A DNA stretch of 64,000 bases from Taenia hydatigena. Taxonomy: Eukaryota; Platyhelminthes; Cestoda; Cyclophyllidea; Taeniidae. A program made the translations under genes and the position numbers. The stretch's first letter is position 1, and every line of letters starts with the position of its first letter. Below the pieces are notes generated by a model. It did not search any database and was not told where the DNA came from. It saw nothing but the letters and a program-made list of their open reading frames with translations. Positions 49,662-62,998 of the stretch are shown one piece after another. The stretch is from assembly GCA_036345935.2 (NCBI GenBank), contig JADWOT020000009.1:1192287-1256286 (forward strand). The letters are read 5' to 3'.

Positions 49662-52600
49662 TCAACGACAAATGCACAATTTTCGAGCTTGACTCCATTT
49701 CTGGGGTTCCAGACACTTTGCATGCTTTTCGAACTCATCCAGACGTCGAACATCCTCCAGACTAGGAGGTCGAAAGGTACCACTACTGACATCTCGATAG
49801 AGGAGAACCTCAAAGTGCGCCTGCTTGGGTTTTACGCGAAGGTGGAGACGCAGTGTAGACGTGGTCGGATGTGCATCTGGCATATCAAAGATTGGAATTT
49901 GGCCATCACGATCAGCTGTGCCCCGGAAACTAACAACTTCACGGGGAAGACGAGAGACCTCGGCAGCAACTATCTAGAAGAAAAAAAGAGCGTTACGGCT
50001 CCACGAAAAATACGTCTTCTAATTCGGCAGAGAGGAATGGAGGATTATTTCAAGCCTTCCATGGGCTTATAAAGAACTGCAACTGTTGACGTAACTCGAG
50101 TGGATAGTTTTTTGTGACTTGTTAAGACAATTTTAAGAGGATGAGATTTTAACGAGCCGGCATTGTGGGACCCGAGCTTGAGCCAATCGACCATTACTGC
50201 AGTTTTATTTGTCATACTCACCTCAACCCTCATTGTGCTTGAAATCGGATAGATGGACCTCCAACTTGCCCATTTGATGAAACAGATTCCAATGCCGCAG
50301 AAACCTCTTTACGCACAGTGTAGAAAAGATGTAGTATGCGGTGGTAGAATGCATCGTCCCCACGTAGCTTGTGTAAACGAGGAGAGCTTGGTGCTTCATC
50401 ACTCGATGATTGGCGCATCACCATAGGAAGGAGGGAGGAGCCTCCGCTGCTTGTCATGGGCACATTGAGACTGTTTGGAGGTTCGTGTGTGACGAGCATG
50501 AGTGTACGACCAGTTTCGCCTGCTCTCAGTTTAATCGGACTTCATTTGAGGGGGGAAAGCGGTGGCGAAAGGCAAGCATGAATGAGTCTCATACGCATGT
50601 GGCCTATCAACAGTGGAAGGTGGACAACGAGTATGAAAGACTATGCAGTTGTTTCACACATCTTTCACCTTACATTTGGAGATGAGAGATTGTGCTTGCT
50701 GGCTGAATGGCACACCGACTGGCGATAAAGAATAGCTGTTCCATTCCACCGCTTGGTTATCTCCATATTCTCCACACACCATCACATTACCTCGCGTATC
50801 AATGGCTGGCACGATTCACCACGTTATTTCAACGGTGCAAATGGGATTGTATACGACAAAGTTCCTGCTGAAGATCAAGCGGCGATCACGTCCAAGGTCT
50901 CTTTACTGAATAGCACTCAATGTAACCCGGAGAAGACAAAACTTTTTTGGACTTTTCAAGCCTAGCAAGTCAGTTGGAGGCGAGTTCTATTCACAGAAGA
51001 CGACTGATTCCCCCTCCGTGCCAACGTTAAAATTGGCCATGAGGTAAATTCTGTCTTACTCTCCACAATTCTCGCGTATTCATTCAATTCTCGAGGGATG
51101 TACACCCCTTTTTCTCGCAGTAAACATTGAACAGTTGATAAATAAACTGTGGATTCGGAATTCACTGTTTATCCTACCACAATTTAAACGTCCCATAAAA
51201 AGTAAAATTCACATACTTACGCGCAGTTTGGGAAGGATTTCGGACTGTATTAAAAATTCATAGCTCGTCCTTCATTGAACCGAATTTCTCAGTTCAAAAT
51301 AAATCCAGGAACCACAAAGTAGCTGTTGGAATCGCGCGTTTAACTTACTCACGAGAGATAAAATCAGGCTATGTACAATCATGCTTGAGGTGTTGTCCAA
51401 CTAGATCATCCGTTGGAAAACAGATGTAGAGACGGGTTCCAACTGCGTAGTGCCTCCAAATGGTATCAAGGATAATGACAAAAAGCCATACGGCATCGAG
51501 GGATAAAGAGTTAAACTCAAGTATACTTGAAGCTACGAGAAAAAGCGTTCATTGTTTTGCCAATCACTCTAACGCAATCTTAACACGTTGAGTAACAGTG
51601 CCATACATTGGACAACCCAGACCCCTGACATGAGTGAACAGACTGAGACTGTCTTCAAACCATGACTAGTGGTGAAATCCCATGCCTCTCAGTGAAGTGG
51701 TCCGACGACGATAAACAAGTTAATTTTCTCCGTACGCATACGTCACCCTTATTGTCGGCTTGCTTGTGACGACGGCTTAAGATAAACAAATGCTAACACC
51801 ATCGATAAACTAGAGGTTCCTAAATTAGGGTGATGCCATGCTGGCGTCCCGTGCGATTGTGCACGAAGCCCATTTGCACTCTATTGGTGCCCAGGTTTAT
51901 TATCGAGTGGTTTGGAGCCTGTCCACTTCACCTAGGCAGCTTATCATTCAAGCAACATCGAACATCCTGGAACATTTACTTTACTCTGCTGATGCTGTGA
52001 AGAAGACGTCAAACCCATAAACGACTCAGGTCAGATAGACACGAAAATGATAGTCGATTGATTTGACTCACCTCATCCAATTCAAGTCGTTCACACATAT
52101 CCACCAGCCTCAAGCCGTCTTGAGTAAAGAGAACTCGTGTAGCAGCATTAATTGTCTTTAAGGTCGTCTCAGCTGCTCTCTTTACTTCCTCAGACCATTC
52201 ACCACCTGCATTGGGTCTCAAGGTCACCCAGTGTGCGCAAGTGCACCAATGGCGAGCAACACCTGCGCAACTGCATTTACGTTGACTTGGCAGAGGAGTG
52301 AGCAGGCTGTGACCCCGAATGCTCTGATTGACGGAGCGAATGAGGATGTGTCTGAGGGTCGCATGGACGTCAAATGGAGAGCAGAGACGATTGGCATTAG
52401 ATTGGAGGGTGGAAACGGCTTCAGGCCAGTCACGTGCAAATTTTCGGGGAAGGATAATGGCCAGCATAGGTAAACGCTCCTCTAGCTTCCCCTAAAACAA
52501 AATCTTAACCACTGTGAATTTCGTCTCATAAGCAGTTTTTTGAGGAAAAAATAAGTAGAAACAAATGAAAAATTCTGATTTACTCAAGTTATCATCAACT

Positions 52601-55600
52601 CTAAGCGTTAAAGGAATGCATTTGCAAGCATTCGAAGCCTCACCACCAAAATGTCGAACTGATAACACAGGATCCAATTTCAGCGCGTGATATCCACCAC
52701 AACGATTTTGCTTCAGGCAAATTTTGCCCTAATAAGCTTACCGCTACCCAATTGTTTCTGTAGAAGTTCGATTATTCCATCCGACTTGAACCAGGTATAT
52801 TTCTCCTAATGGACGCCATTCTCTCTCTGATACAAACTCATCATCCAATTTCATCCTGCAGATAACTTCGCTTTGCACAAAGATTCACTACGGTCAAAGC
52901 AGAAAAGAAACCTCGAAAAGTGGTAGCGATCAACCTCCAAATAAAGGTACAGTCAGTTTGGTTTCTGTGGCTTGTACTTTTGCGTAATATAGTGATCTCG
53001 CAGCCATACCTGCAGTCTCCCAGCTCCTCCGTACACCGAAATAGTCATTCTACAATATTGAGACTTGCTACGATTTTGAAGAGACTATGTTTGATACATC
53101 TTTCTTCTGTTTAGACGGGTTCACCTGCTTCTCTATATTTAAACCTTCCGCCATACTGATACACTCTCTTGGTGAGACTCACAACCCATAACAGAATCGA
53201 ACCTTTCCTTCTACCACAAATTAGTTTGATGCCTCAGAATGAAACCATCTACCTGTAGGGACAATCTGGCCTTTCCCATCCTAGGTCCATGATCGGAGAA
53301 AAGGATTACAAGGGTATTGGAAAACGGCCCCCAGCCCCGTTCATCCTCCCGATCAATTTGCTCCAACAGTTTTGTCACATCAGCATCCAAAAGCCGTGCT
53401 TTCGACGCCTCCTCGTGGATCATCTCGGAAAGAAAGGTGAGCGAGAAACGCGGTCGATGGGAATTGGTGTAGAAAAATTCACGAAGAGACCCAAGTAGCA
53501 CCATGTGCGTTGGCCTGTGAAACAAAAGTAGATAACCTAATGTGTACTTATTCTTCCCACAGTAGCAATACTGCCTCCGAAGTTTAAAGCCACTGCATCA
53601 AAAAGCTCCCCGTGATTGCGTATTTGTTTTTTGTAACAGATTCCACTCCTTTCTAGTTGTGAGTCAAAAGTTGTCAATTCGGTGCAATGATGACTGTGAA
53701 AAAGGGAGGAACAGGCTTCTGTAATACAGCGCATACTGCTGTGAGACGGTGCGCCCCCAGAGCATGTACATCCACTAATTAGGTAAAATTGGCCCTTATT
53801 TGCGGTTAAATTGAGTAGTCATCAAGTGTTTGCCCTATTATGATGAGTGCAGTAGTTTACGCCAAGCTCCCAATAGAGATCAAAAGGAAAATACCCTAAA
53901 CAGCGCCATGGTAACAAGGGGATAGTAAGTTAGGTGGTTTCTGGGAGACTAACTGTTAAAATAAGATTTCTCCACGCTTTGTTCAAATCAGAATAATGAG
54001 GCTCTACGTAACTAGCTCTATAGAAGGACAACTTTCAAGAGAATTTAGTTTATGCAAATGTTTCATCCATTTCCCAACTAATTATAGGCCTGCAGTTCCA
54101 ATTTTGGGCAAGGTTTTGCATTCAGAAATCAATTTCCCATTAACCTCACTTTTATTCTATAAATGCCCCATCCATCACGTATCTGAGCGCGTGGCTGCCG
54201 AAGTCCTGGGCAGAAGATTCTCACCTGTAAAAGTATGAAGGGACTGTAGACAGTAAGAGGATGGAGGAGTCATTACCGTCCTCCCCTCTCCATTTCTCTT
54301 CTACCCTCGAATGTGAGATGAGGCTTTTTTTGTCTTTTTTGAAGAGGGCTTTCAACTGACTAGATGACTTATCCACCTTGCTTCCAGTGATTTGATCATG
54401 GTGTACAATTGCATGCCCAAAATACGCACAAGGACGAAATGGCTCATAGAGTAAGCATTCAGGCAATTTGAAAATAATCAGCTGCATTTCTTTACTTGGC
54501 AAGCTTTAAAATACTGCGTGACGAATCTTCAAACCCTAGAGTACTGTCACCCATTGCCAACGCAAGTAAGACTCATTTGCTTAGCCCTCACGCAATTTCC
54601 TGACCGGTTGATGCAGACGGGAACGGCCTGCTGTCCTATCCACCAGCACTACGGATTCATGACCACTTTTAGTCCAAAATTCTCAGGTCCTCTATGAACA
54701 GCCGTCTTGCTGAGTGCAATTTCAGTGACTCACCATCACAGCTTATTTGTTTATTTAAACCATCCAGTTGTAGTACAGTCTGCTACCGCATACTCCGACA
54801 CCACCGCCGAACACCAAACGATAAAATCTCATCGAAAAGCTGACAAGCTGCAACCGCGTCAGATTCATACTGACAGGAAAGCATTACACAGGGTGCAATA
54901 GTGTGCCATCAGATTGCTGCATTTTGCAATCCCCTATGTAATGTAACAAGTGACTGAGTCAATTCATATAGGAAATCATGCATCATTTTATTCCCTCTAC
55001 GTGGCCACCTGAAACACATTGATGGCATTGCTACTCGGGCATGTTATTATGCGGCCAATTCATTTCAACTGGTCAGAATCTCGGATGCGTTCAAAGGCAC
55101 ATACACACATCACATAGACGCTTACCGTGACAAAAATCTAGGAAAAATGGTCAACGGAAATATTGGCGAGCGGTTTTGCTTTTAACATAGTTCACTAAGT
55201 TTTACGAGATTGATTGGAAGAAAAGTTCTCTTAAAAAGTTGCTTGAAAAAGAGATAGCGAGGAAAGGACTAATTCTTACACCTACGTGGAAGCTGTACAT
55301 CCAGGCTCCTTCCCATATCGCGCTTCATCCTGAGCTGCGGCTACCATGCAAGGTCTGCCATAGCTATCCACTGGAGGTTTAAGATTTCCAAATCCCTGAA
55401 GTCGGTATTGGAAGGTTCCCCAGCTTGGCGTATCCTCAATAAAATGTGTTGCATAGCCTGCATTCGTCTTATATTCTTTCCATATCCACGGAAACTCGTC
55501 CAAAGGTGTCTTATCGCCACCTTTGTACTCCTTATCCCCGGAAATCTGAGTTTCTATCAAACCTCCACGACCACTCAGTAGTCGTGAAGCAAAACGGCGA

Positions 55601-56415
55601 CTTTCTGGCAATTCTTTTTCAAAGAAGCCTACCAGCAGAGCCAACAGGTTACTAGTAGTTCCATCTCCGACTATGTGATATTTCAAGAACATTGCTCCGC
55701 GTGATTGGGTAAGGGAAGTCAACTTCCTCACTGTTTTTGGCATATACCGAAGCCAAGCTAGTCGAGATAACGAATCTATCCCAAGGAGAAGAATGTTTAC
55801 AGCTGAAGAGTTCGATCCAAGCGTAGAATCCACCACGCGGCTACTTCCACATAAATAGAAACGTCGTTGAGTGAGTAGAAGGTCCGCATTCCAGGCAGAG
55901 GAATTAAAGCGTGGTTGACAAAGTAGCATGACCTGCGGATGTGGTAGAGATTGGCCAGATTTGATATCAACCAGTGGATCTCCATACACAGAACGATATT
56001 CATCCAATCGAAATATTGGAAGAGCGTCACACTTGTATTGATTCGATTCGGGAGAGATTCTCAGGATTCCATACTCTAGCCGTGCATATTTCGGCAAGAC
56101 ATTGTCAGTATCGACGACCCTGCGTGGCTTTTCTATCGTATAACGAAGTCCGTTCGCGCTACAATCCAGCCAGTTTTGTGATTGGTCATTGGACTGATTT
56201 AAGTCTGCGGGCCAAAGTTCTAAAGGTGGAATAACACAGGCTTCCTCAGTTGGTACAGAGGGTTCAAAGTAATTCAAGGAGACACCGTCACGTTTAAAAT
56301 ATGCAATAAGAAGCACTAGAAGCGGTGAGATGAGAGCGACAAGGAGAAGACGTCTTCTCGTGCGTACCAACATAGAAAATGACCAGCACTGACTGAACTG
56401 CCAGCTGTTGCCCAT
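49662..56415 (-). CDS. DUF229 family protein (sulfatase-fold, type II membrane)
   Basis: Four exons join in phase: 56415-55286, 53514-53253, 52491-52072 and 49973-49662, giving 2124 nt and 707 aa. The N-terminus has a short basic cytoplasmic part (RTRRR) and one hydrophobic segment (LLLVALISPLLVLLIAYF), as in type II Golgi or surface proteins. The DUF229 signature follows: LLLGIDSLSRLAWLRYMP, YHIVGDGTTSNLLALL, CTAST at the first junction, ILFSDHGPR, GKLEERLP, and a cysteine-rich end (CSCAGVARHWCTC; final CICR). The Asp and Asp-His pairs are typical metal ligands of the alkaline phosphatase/sulfatase superfamily. Substrate and function are unknown. A second ATG at 56373 may be the start (693 aa). 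A possible 24-bp optional exon lies at 51244-51221. Confidence 0.9.
50045..50541 (-). other. coding-like open frames inside DUF229 intron 3
   Basis: Two minus-strand frames meet here. The first (50541-50230) reads TGRTLMLVTHEPPNSLNV and later DDAFYHRILHLFYTVRKE, with a Ser/Pro-rich middle. Its TGA overlaps an ATG in a second frame (50233-50045) that reads MRVEVSMTNKTAVMVDWLKL. A GTGAGT donor follows MRVE. The DUF229 exons splice in phase without these, so they are not required by that gene. They may be a nested gene, alternative exons, or chance. No family was recognised. Confidence 0.25.
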
Positions 56416-57176
56416 ATGAATTCGCAAACCAATCACAATCTGCCCTTGAGAGTCCAATGCTGTTTGCGGAAAGTAGTCATTGCATTTTGGCCAATGAGAG
56501 ACAGATGTATCTGCCAATGGAAGACGAAATCAATTAACCGCTCTAATGTAAACTTCAAATAAATTAGAAAACGGCATCAAATGCATATTTATATTTTGGC
56601 AAAACCAGCCCTAATCTTTTAAAATGCCGCTGACGTCTAATTAGAAGGAAATTTCTTTGTATTTAATAAAAACGGGCGGCAAGCCGATCAAAGGAAATTA
56701 ACGGCAAAATTGTTAACAGGTAATCCAAAGTACCCAAGACGGTGCGCCAAAAAAGCCAAATCAATTAAAATGTGCGTCGCGATTGGAGGCACACAATCGC
56801 AGTCTTGAGGACTTGTACACACATTCGGCTGCACTACAGCCGAGGAGACTCTTTCAAGACACAGTTGCAGACGTTTGTCACCTCGAAAATGTTGATAATC
56901 CATTGAGATCCTTTTGGGTTGACTGATTCCCAAACACTCCAGATCGTCTCTCTCTCCCTCTCCAGTTTTCTTCATTTAAAAGGGTAGTAACCTGTTTAAG
57001 AAATCACAGTTCTTGCGAATTTGCCTAGCATTACGACCACCCATCATGTATGAGAGTCAAAATCAACAGAAAGTGAAGTTCCAGTAGAAGGGTTGCCGTC
57101 GAGTGATTGGTTCATTGGTTTGAAGCAATGCTCTCAATTCTCAGAGTTTTCATCATCCGCCAAGTGGAAATTAAAA
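56416..57176. promoter_or_regulatory. shared upstream region of DUF229 and innexin genes
   Basis: The two genes are divergent with about 760 bp between start codons, so this interval should contain both promoters and 5' UTRs. No specific element was identified; the assignment rests on position only. Confidence 0.4.
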
Positions 57177-58560
57177 ATGAAAATAACTCTAGGAGAAGGT
57201 CTGCTAGAGAACTTCAACAAACGCCACGGATCCAAAGGCAATGAGTTCTCAACCCTTGAGGATTTCGGTGATCGAGTAAACAGTTTCTACACCACCGTGA
57301 TACTCCTCATTCTTGTCAGTATCACCATCACCAACGTCTACTTTCTACGACCCATCTCCTGCACCGCTCCGTCCGCACCTTCAGGTGGATTTGGGAGCTA
57401 TGCCGAGTCGGTCTGCTGGGTCCAGGGAACCATCGGTCTTAAAAAAGACGACAAACTCCCAACCAATGAAACAGAATGGAACGAACTTCGACAAAGGGCT
57501 GATATCTGTGAGCTTTGCTCTTCTTTCCTCAGCCTCACCTCCATTGGTGGTCTAATCATCTGCATCTCTTTTAGCATTCTACCAGTGGGTACCCTTCTGT
57601 CTTTCTATTCAAGCAATCCTCTTCTATTTGCCTCATCTCATTTGGCAAGCCCTGTCAGTCTTTACTCTCGGTGACAATCTCAACTATCTCATTGCATGTG
57701 CGCAAACCGCCACAACAAGTGACGATTTGGCCACAAGATCCAAGTTGGTACAGGTATGCGCCCACCATCTCTACCTCCTATCGCGACAGCACACAGACAT
57801 CCGACAATCCAATTTGTCCCGATTCCAACACAGAGCACTCGCCTTTACCCAATGTGCAAGTTTATGCGTGTTTGGAAAGCGTCTGGGCAACCGCACAGCG
57901 GTCCTCTATCTGTTTGTAAAATTCCTCTACGTCGCCAACTGCTTGGGACAGCTATTTATTGTAATGCGGTTTCTGGGACCTGATAATGCCAGTCAGAGCT
58001 GTCTACTGGCCTTCAGTAAGCGTCTTTTCAACTTTGCATCTCGTCGACAGGAATGGGGAGGGAGCGACCTCTTCCCACTTCAAACCCTCTGCCCAATCCA
58101 TATTCCCAATCTGGGGGTTCGATCACAGCTCTACACCGCAATCTGTGCTCTTCCCGTAAACATGCTAAACGAGAAGATTTACCTCTTCCTGTGGGTGTGG
58201 ATCATTGCTGCTCTATTTGTCTCTATGCTCACAGCAGGACTTTGGATGCTACGATTACTGTCGCGGTCGTGGGGCGAAGCGTTTTTGAGGTCTTTCCTCG
58301 AAATCTCTTTTCTAGCTTCGTCCCCACATCCAGACGGCGAAGGACAGGACGATTCACATGTGCTTCAGATGGCCAATTGGAGAGAAGAAGAGTTGAAAGC
58401 ATTTCTTAAAAGAGCGGTGGGATGCGACGGCAGCTTTCTCATTCGAATGCTACGGCTCAATGCAGGTGATGTGATAGCCGGTGAAATCCTGGTCGCTTGG
58501 TGGCAATTGTTCCACGGTGCGGATGAGGGGAAGGAGGTGGTCGAGGAAAGTGGGAAGTAA
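57177..58560 (+). CDS. innexin gap-junction protein
   Basis: This subunit forms invertebrate gap junctions and hemichannels in the plasma membrane. The exons are 57177-57507 and 57575-58560, joined by a 67-bp intron (GTGAGC...TTTTAG) in phase, giving 438 aa. Landmarks run in order: LEDFGDRVNSFYT before TM1; extracellular loop 1 with paired cysteines (PISCTAPS, then ESVCWVQG); the FYQWVPF motif at TM2; GKRLGNRTAVLYLFVKFLY (TM3); loop 2 cysteines (TLCPIHIPNLG, AICALPVNMLNEKI); TM4 LFLWVWIIAALFVSML; and a cytoplasmic tail. The start is the ATG opening MKITLGEG; an in-frame open stretch upstream has no ATG nearby. A polyadenylation signal AATAAA follows at 58689. Confidence 0.96.
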
Positions 58561-58688
58561 TGCAGCTATGCTATTTGGAGGTGAAATGGCGAATAGGTCT
58601 CCTCACTGCCTCCCTCCCAGTCATGGGCATGAATTTCAGCTTTTGATCTATGCACGCTTTGAGCTCCCAACGTGTTTACTCTGCTTGC

Positions 58689-58694
58689 AATAAA
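58689..58694 (+). terminator. polyadenylation signal of the innexin gene
   Basis: A canonical AATAAA lies about 130 bp after the innexin stop codon, in the right orientation and at a usual distance. Confidence 0.6.
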
Positions 58695-61120
58695 CAATGT
58701 ATCCGATGACGTCTTTTGACATAGTAGATAATTGGAAGAGATGATTATGCCAAGTTAATAAACCCACGACTCTCGAAGAATACTCGCTTACAAGAAATCG
58801 CATAGGGGAAATCCCATTGATTAAGTGACTTAGGCAATTGTCTGCGCATTGGAGTCACATCGAGGATGGTGGGCAGTATCGGACAGAATACCTGTTGCAT
58901 CCACATCAGACTACAAAAGCAGAAGTAAGAATGTCTGAGCATAAGAGTGGCTGCTACGAGTTCAGAGCAGTCTCCACCCTCACGACCCAACCAGATTGGT
59001 TGCCCTGTTTGAGGACAGGTCCAGAGAGCACAAATGGCCGTATTGTTGTTACCCTCCCAAGTGATTCGTGTGTGTGCTTCCAGTCCGTCTTCGCACCAAA
59101 ATTTATGCCGATCTAAGCTAAATCAATCAATCAATCTCCACCCTAATTCTAGGTCGTCAAATTTTGACCTCTTTGAACAAGCGTTTGCTTTCATGCGTCA
59201 CAATTCATGAAGTCTAAAATGGGTTTAACGGGTTTCATTTTAGCATATTGCATAAGCCAAAATTGATGGTTCAAGAATGCTTCGACTGCTTTGTGAGAAG
59301 GTTTTGCTATCCAAGGTTGGCAAGACACATCTCCATTGCATTGGAGGCCACGCATGAGAATCAACTCTTCCAACGTCTGTGCAGCAATCGACGTTCAGTC
59401 AATCGGTCAGTTGATTATCGGTGGTGGCGAGCCTCTCCACTTGAGGCGGAGAAGCAATGAACTTTCGCCACGTGCTCCAACCGCGTGATTCGACTCCCGA
59501 AAATATGACGTCAGTTGTAACGATTGTTTGTCTACTTTTGGGAGAATAAAAACAGTCCACTTCACTTGTGTCGGCCTACACAAATCCCAAATTTTGTTAT
59601 GCTCACGCATGCGACATTGGTTTGGCATGTTTGTGCTCTGCATTGAGTCCGCATTTTTGCAAATGAAGAGGCTATAGATAGCAGCGAATGCGAGTGTTCC
59701 GCAGATGTAGGAGCGCAAAACGCCTCACAGCTTTTCTTCGCGGAGATTCGAGCATGACTGTGCCGAGAATTCCGTTCGCTCGTCCTGCGGCTTGAAGTAT
59801 CTGCGTTCGATGCAATTCAACCATTGCCATTGACGAGTTAATAACGGAAACGCGTGAAGCAAAAAGGGATTCCGATTGACACATTCCGTTCACATTCAAT
59901 CACGTGTCGTTAAACAACGGTTGGCACGTAGAATATCTCTAGTTCAAAGACCTTTACGCCTCTTTGTTCTTAGTGCCAATTGGTTCTCCACTCAGACCTC
60001 GACGGCGACTAAGTTGGTTGTATCTTATGAAAGAAATAATGACACATTCCCGGTAAGTAAAGGGAGTTCATTTGACCAACGTAATGTTGGAACGAAGCTT
60101 AAGATGGTAGGAAATAAATTCATTCACTTAATTCTACCGTTTAACTTACTGTCATCAAAGAGACGTGCACTGAAAGCACAATTACATCTTCGCGAAGCCA
60201 TCATGCACAGTCGACCATGAGTTAATTGAAATGCTCAGAAGCACCACATTGGTCTACAAAACGCGGTGTGCTCTGGGGAGGGCACCTTCGCACACTTCAC
60301 TATCTGTTTGAATTGCGGGAGTGGACGCTCGAAAACACTACGCAAAATTGCTCCGTTCCCTCTTGCTTCTATCCCAATACGTCAACAAAAAAGCCGAGCC
60401 ATTTTAGCAAAGTAGTTCAGTTGATCAAAACAGGAGATAAGGAAAAAGTGTGCGTACTTACTGTGCAATGGAGGAGAGATTCGCTGAAACGTGCAACAAC
60501 AAAACACTTGATAGTTAAGCTGCAGAGCTTTAATCCTGTTCAAAAGCATTCTACCGATATCCAATTAGTAATGCTACGATTGGCACTTTGAACCACATAA
60601 AATACAATTGCTTCCCTTCCTCCGCCGAGTTGATGGAAAACTGTCTTCTTCGATGTACTGCAACACTCATGGCTTGCTTCGGTCGATGGAAGCACGAATG
60701 CTGCTCATCTGTTTGCTTAAAATTGGCAAAAAATGTCACATCTGCGGCACACACACTTGAGTCATGCGGCGAGAGCTGATTGGTTGACCCCCTCAAATGA
60801 TCAGCTTACCTCTTTATTGATCGCCATCCGATCCGCACAAGCGCACCTTGGCGACCAATCGCTGCACAGATTTTTGAACGACTCATCGCCATGCGTCTCC
60901 GTTATGCATAAACACGCCTCTTGCACCCTATAAAGCATCTCCAAAACGCATCCATGCCAACTTTTTATCAACCATTCCGTCTTTACGAATCTGTCCACGT
61001 TCGTTGGCCTTCCACCATTGACAGCGACAGCCAAGCAAGCAAATCCCCATCTACCTGTCTTCTGAGGGTACACTCATCTACACCATAACCACCTACCTAC
61101 CAAATGCCCACACCTCTCTC

Positions 61121-61148
61121 CCTTCCATCCATCCATCCATCCATTCCT
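61121..61148 (+). repeat. (CCAT)n microsatellite
   Basis: About five to six uninterrupted CCAT units, with TTCC at either edge. Short, and downstream of the HPF1 stop codon on the opposite strand. Confidence 0.8.
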
Positions 61149-61206
61149 CAGACTTGACCAAAGTTCGTAAAAAATCAATGAATTTACTTTATAAAAATGG
61201 GAGATT

Positions 61207-62998
61207 CTACCCAACCTCCCGCAGTCGCCTCGTCTCCAATCGACTCTCCATGTGCCGTCTCACGACTTGTGCAAATTTCGGTCGTCCAGCCAGTTGGTAC
61301 CCCGTGGAAAGGAGGCACGTGATTCGTCGATTAAGACGGTTTGCCTTCTCAAATGTGTCCGATGTAGAGGTACCAACAGGATGGAAGGCTAGAAGGTCCA
61401 GACCCAATTCCAAGCCTTCGCCAAAGTCCCCCTCGTCGTTGGCAAATTGAACGAGAGTCATCAGCTCATCCAGTTTGGAGGTGTTCGCGTTTGTTGCGTC
61501 AGTTAGGCTTTGAAGCATTGTAATGAGCTCCTCTTACAAAACAAAATAAAAGTAAGTATTCTCTCCCCTTTTTCTTCTTTTAAGATACTTCAATCTATCT
61601 CAAACCACTGATTTAGCTCAGATCTATTCGTCTTTCTAATGACCGTTCACACATTTCTCAATTTGAGATTCGTTTATCCATTCACACACAACATTCATCT
61701 GGACCTCGTTCTCCTCTTCTTTCCTAATTCACCTACCCAATCACTAGGTCATTTGTTCCACCACCTGGCTATCCATGCATGCCTCTATTTTTCGCTGTTT
61801 TCAGCAGTTCATTACCCTTTTAAGCTTGGCGACCTTACTGAAGAGCGAGCTACTCAGGAAAATGCCAAAATATAGAGATCTGGGTGGAAAACAGGGTAGT
61901 CACGTGGCGCAAAACCGGAAGTAGGCAGTATTTACGACCATCTCATATTGCTCACACGTAATTAATCAGTTAAAAAGTTAAATTTGGCATAATGTGGAAG
62001 CCTTGCCCAACCGACGAAGTGTAGACGGCTGGATGGAATTCGCCTTCCTACGAGTCAAACGACAATAACAGTCGTGGAAACTAGTCCCGACAAAAAATCT
62101 ACTTCTCCTCTTTGTATTTTTAACTTCATAAATCCCAAAACAAAACGCAATCGCAGACATCCTATTCTACCAAATTAATTACAAAAGAAAAAATTATTTA
62201 ATGCGGGAGTGTCGAGAGCTTACTGTGAGCGGTAGGAACAGGTCGGTAGCCAACGCCATTTTGCATATCAATTCTAATTCCCACCCCATTTAACGTCTCA
62301 CACGTAAACTTCCGTTTCACTAACATCTTTGAAACAACACATATCCGTCTGTCTTTCACAAACTCGGTCAACTTCGATAAAGTAGGCGGTGTAGACCCAC
62401 CTTTCGTCTTCTGGTTCCTTAACAAATTCCTAAAATTAAAATTAATTAACATAAAAACAGTCTACAAAACAGTGGCGAATATATTTTCACCCAAGATTGT
62501 GAGCTTCCCCGTTTCCAACGGGTTTGATGAAACCAGAAAACTAGGCTGGTCGGTGTAATTATCCCTGAACAAGAATAAGAAAACGAAGTAGACCCACCGA
62601 AAGTAGCCAACATGAAAGGAATTTTCACCATCCTCAGCTAGTATAGTGACTACTTCAGGAGGATCATGGAAGTACCGATAGCAATCAGTTAAATCATCAT
62701 CATGTTTGAACTTCATAGGCTCGTGAAGAACTTCAAATGGCCCCACGAGCCTAATGCTAAGATCTTCATATAATGCGTCTAAAAATAAACGATTTTATGG
62801 CTTATACATACCAAGAGGAGAATCAGGGGAAACAGAGGAGCAAAAAGCGTAGAATTCATAAAAATCAAGGGGACACTTTAAAAGAAAAGTGGAGTCAATT
62901 AAAGCCGACGCTTCATTATGCCTATCTTCATTCGGTCCGTAATGCTTAGCGCTTTTAGAAGGTTTACTATCAGAGTTAGCAAATTTGCGCTTGGGCAT
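61207..62998 (-). CDS. HPF1: histone PARylation factor 1
   Basis: HPF1 binds PARP1/2 in the nucleus after DNA damage and completes their active site so that serines on histones are ADP-ribosylated. The exons are 62998-62812, 62763-62598, 62564-62466, 62429-62224 and 61532-61207; they sum to 984 nt, 327 aa (human 346). The N-terminus is basic (MPKRKFANSDSKPSKSAK). CPLDFYEFYAFC matches the family's DFYHFWKFC block, then LVGPFEVL, FHDPPEV, FHVGYFRDN, GENIFATV, VGYRPVP and LVQFANDEGDFGEGLELGLD follow. The Tyr-Arg pair (about 212-213) and the catalytic Asp-Glu pair (about 252-253, human 283-284) are present. The start is the first ATG, ahead of the basic stretch. Intron 3 is only 36 bp. Confidence 0.93.

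Larger units (their letters stand above)
58561..61206. other. intergenic between convergent innexin and HPF1; no gene seen
   Basis: Several frames of 60-120 codons occur (for example 59876-60220 and 60226-60591 plus, 59407-59718 minus). None carries a recognisable domain or a supported ATG with splice partners. The two flanking genes end toward each other here. Confidence 0.35.

Noticed and set aside
49557..50072. 171-codon open frame on the plus strand
   Set aside because: It lies antisense to the last DUF229 exon, which has clear family motifs and correct phase.
54221..54502. Minus-strand frame inside DUF229 intron 1
   Set aside because: DUF229 exons 1 and 2 join in phase without it, and the sequence has no family resemblance.
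59407..59718. Minus-strand frame with a hydrophobic, signal-like start
   Set aside because: It opens with TTG, not ATG, and the rest has no recognisable feature.
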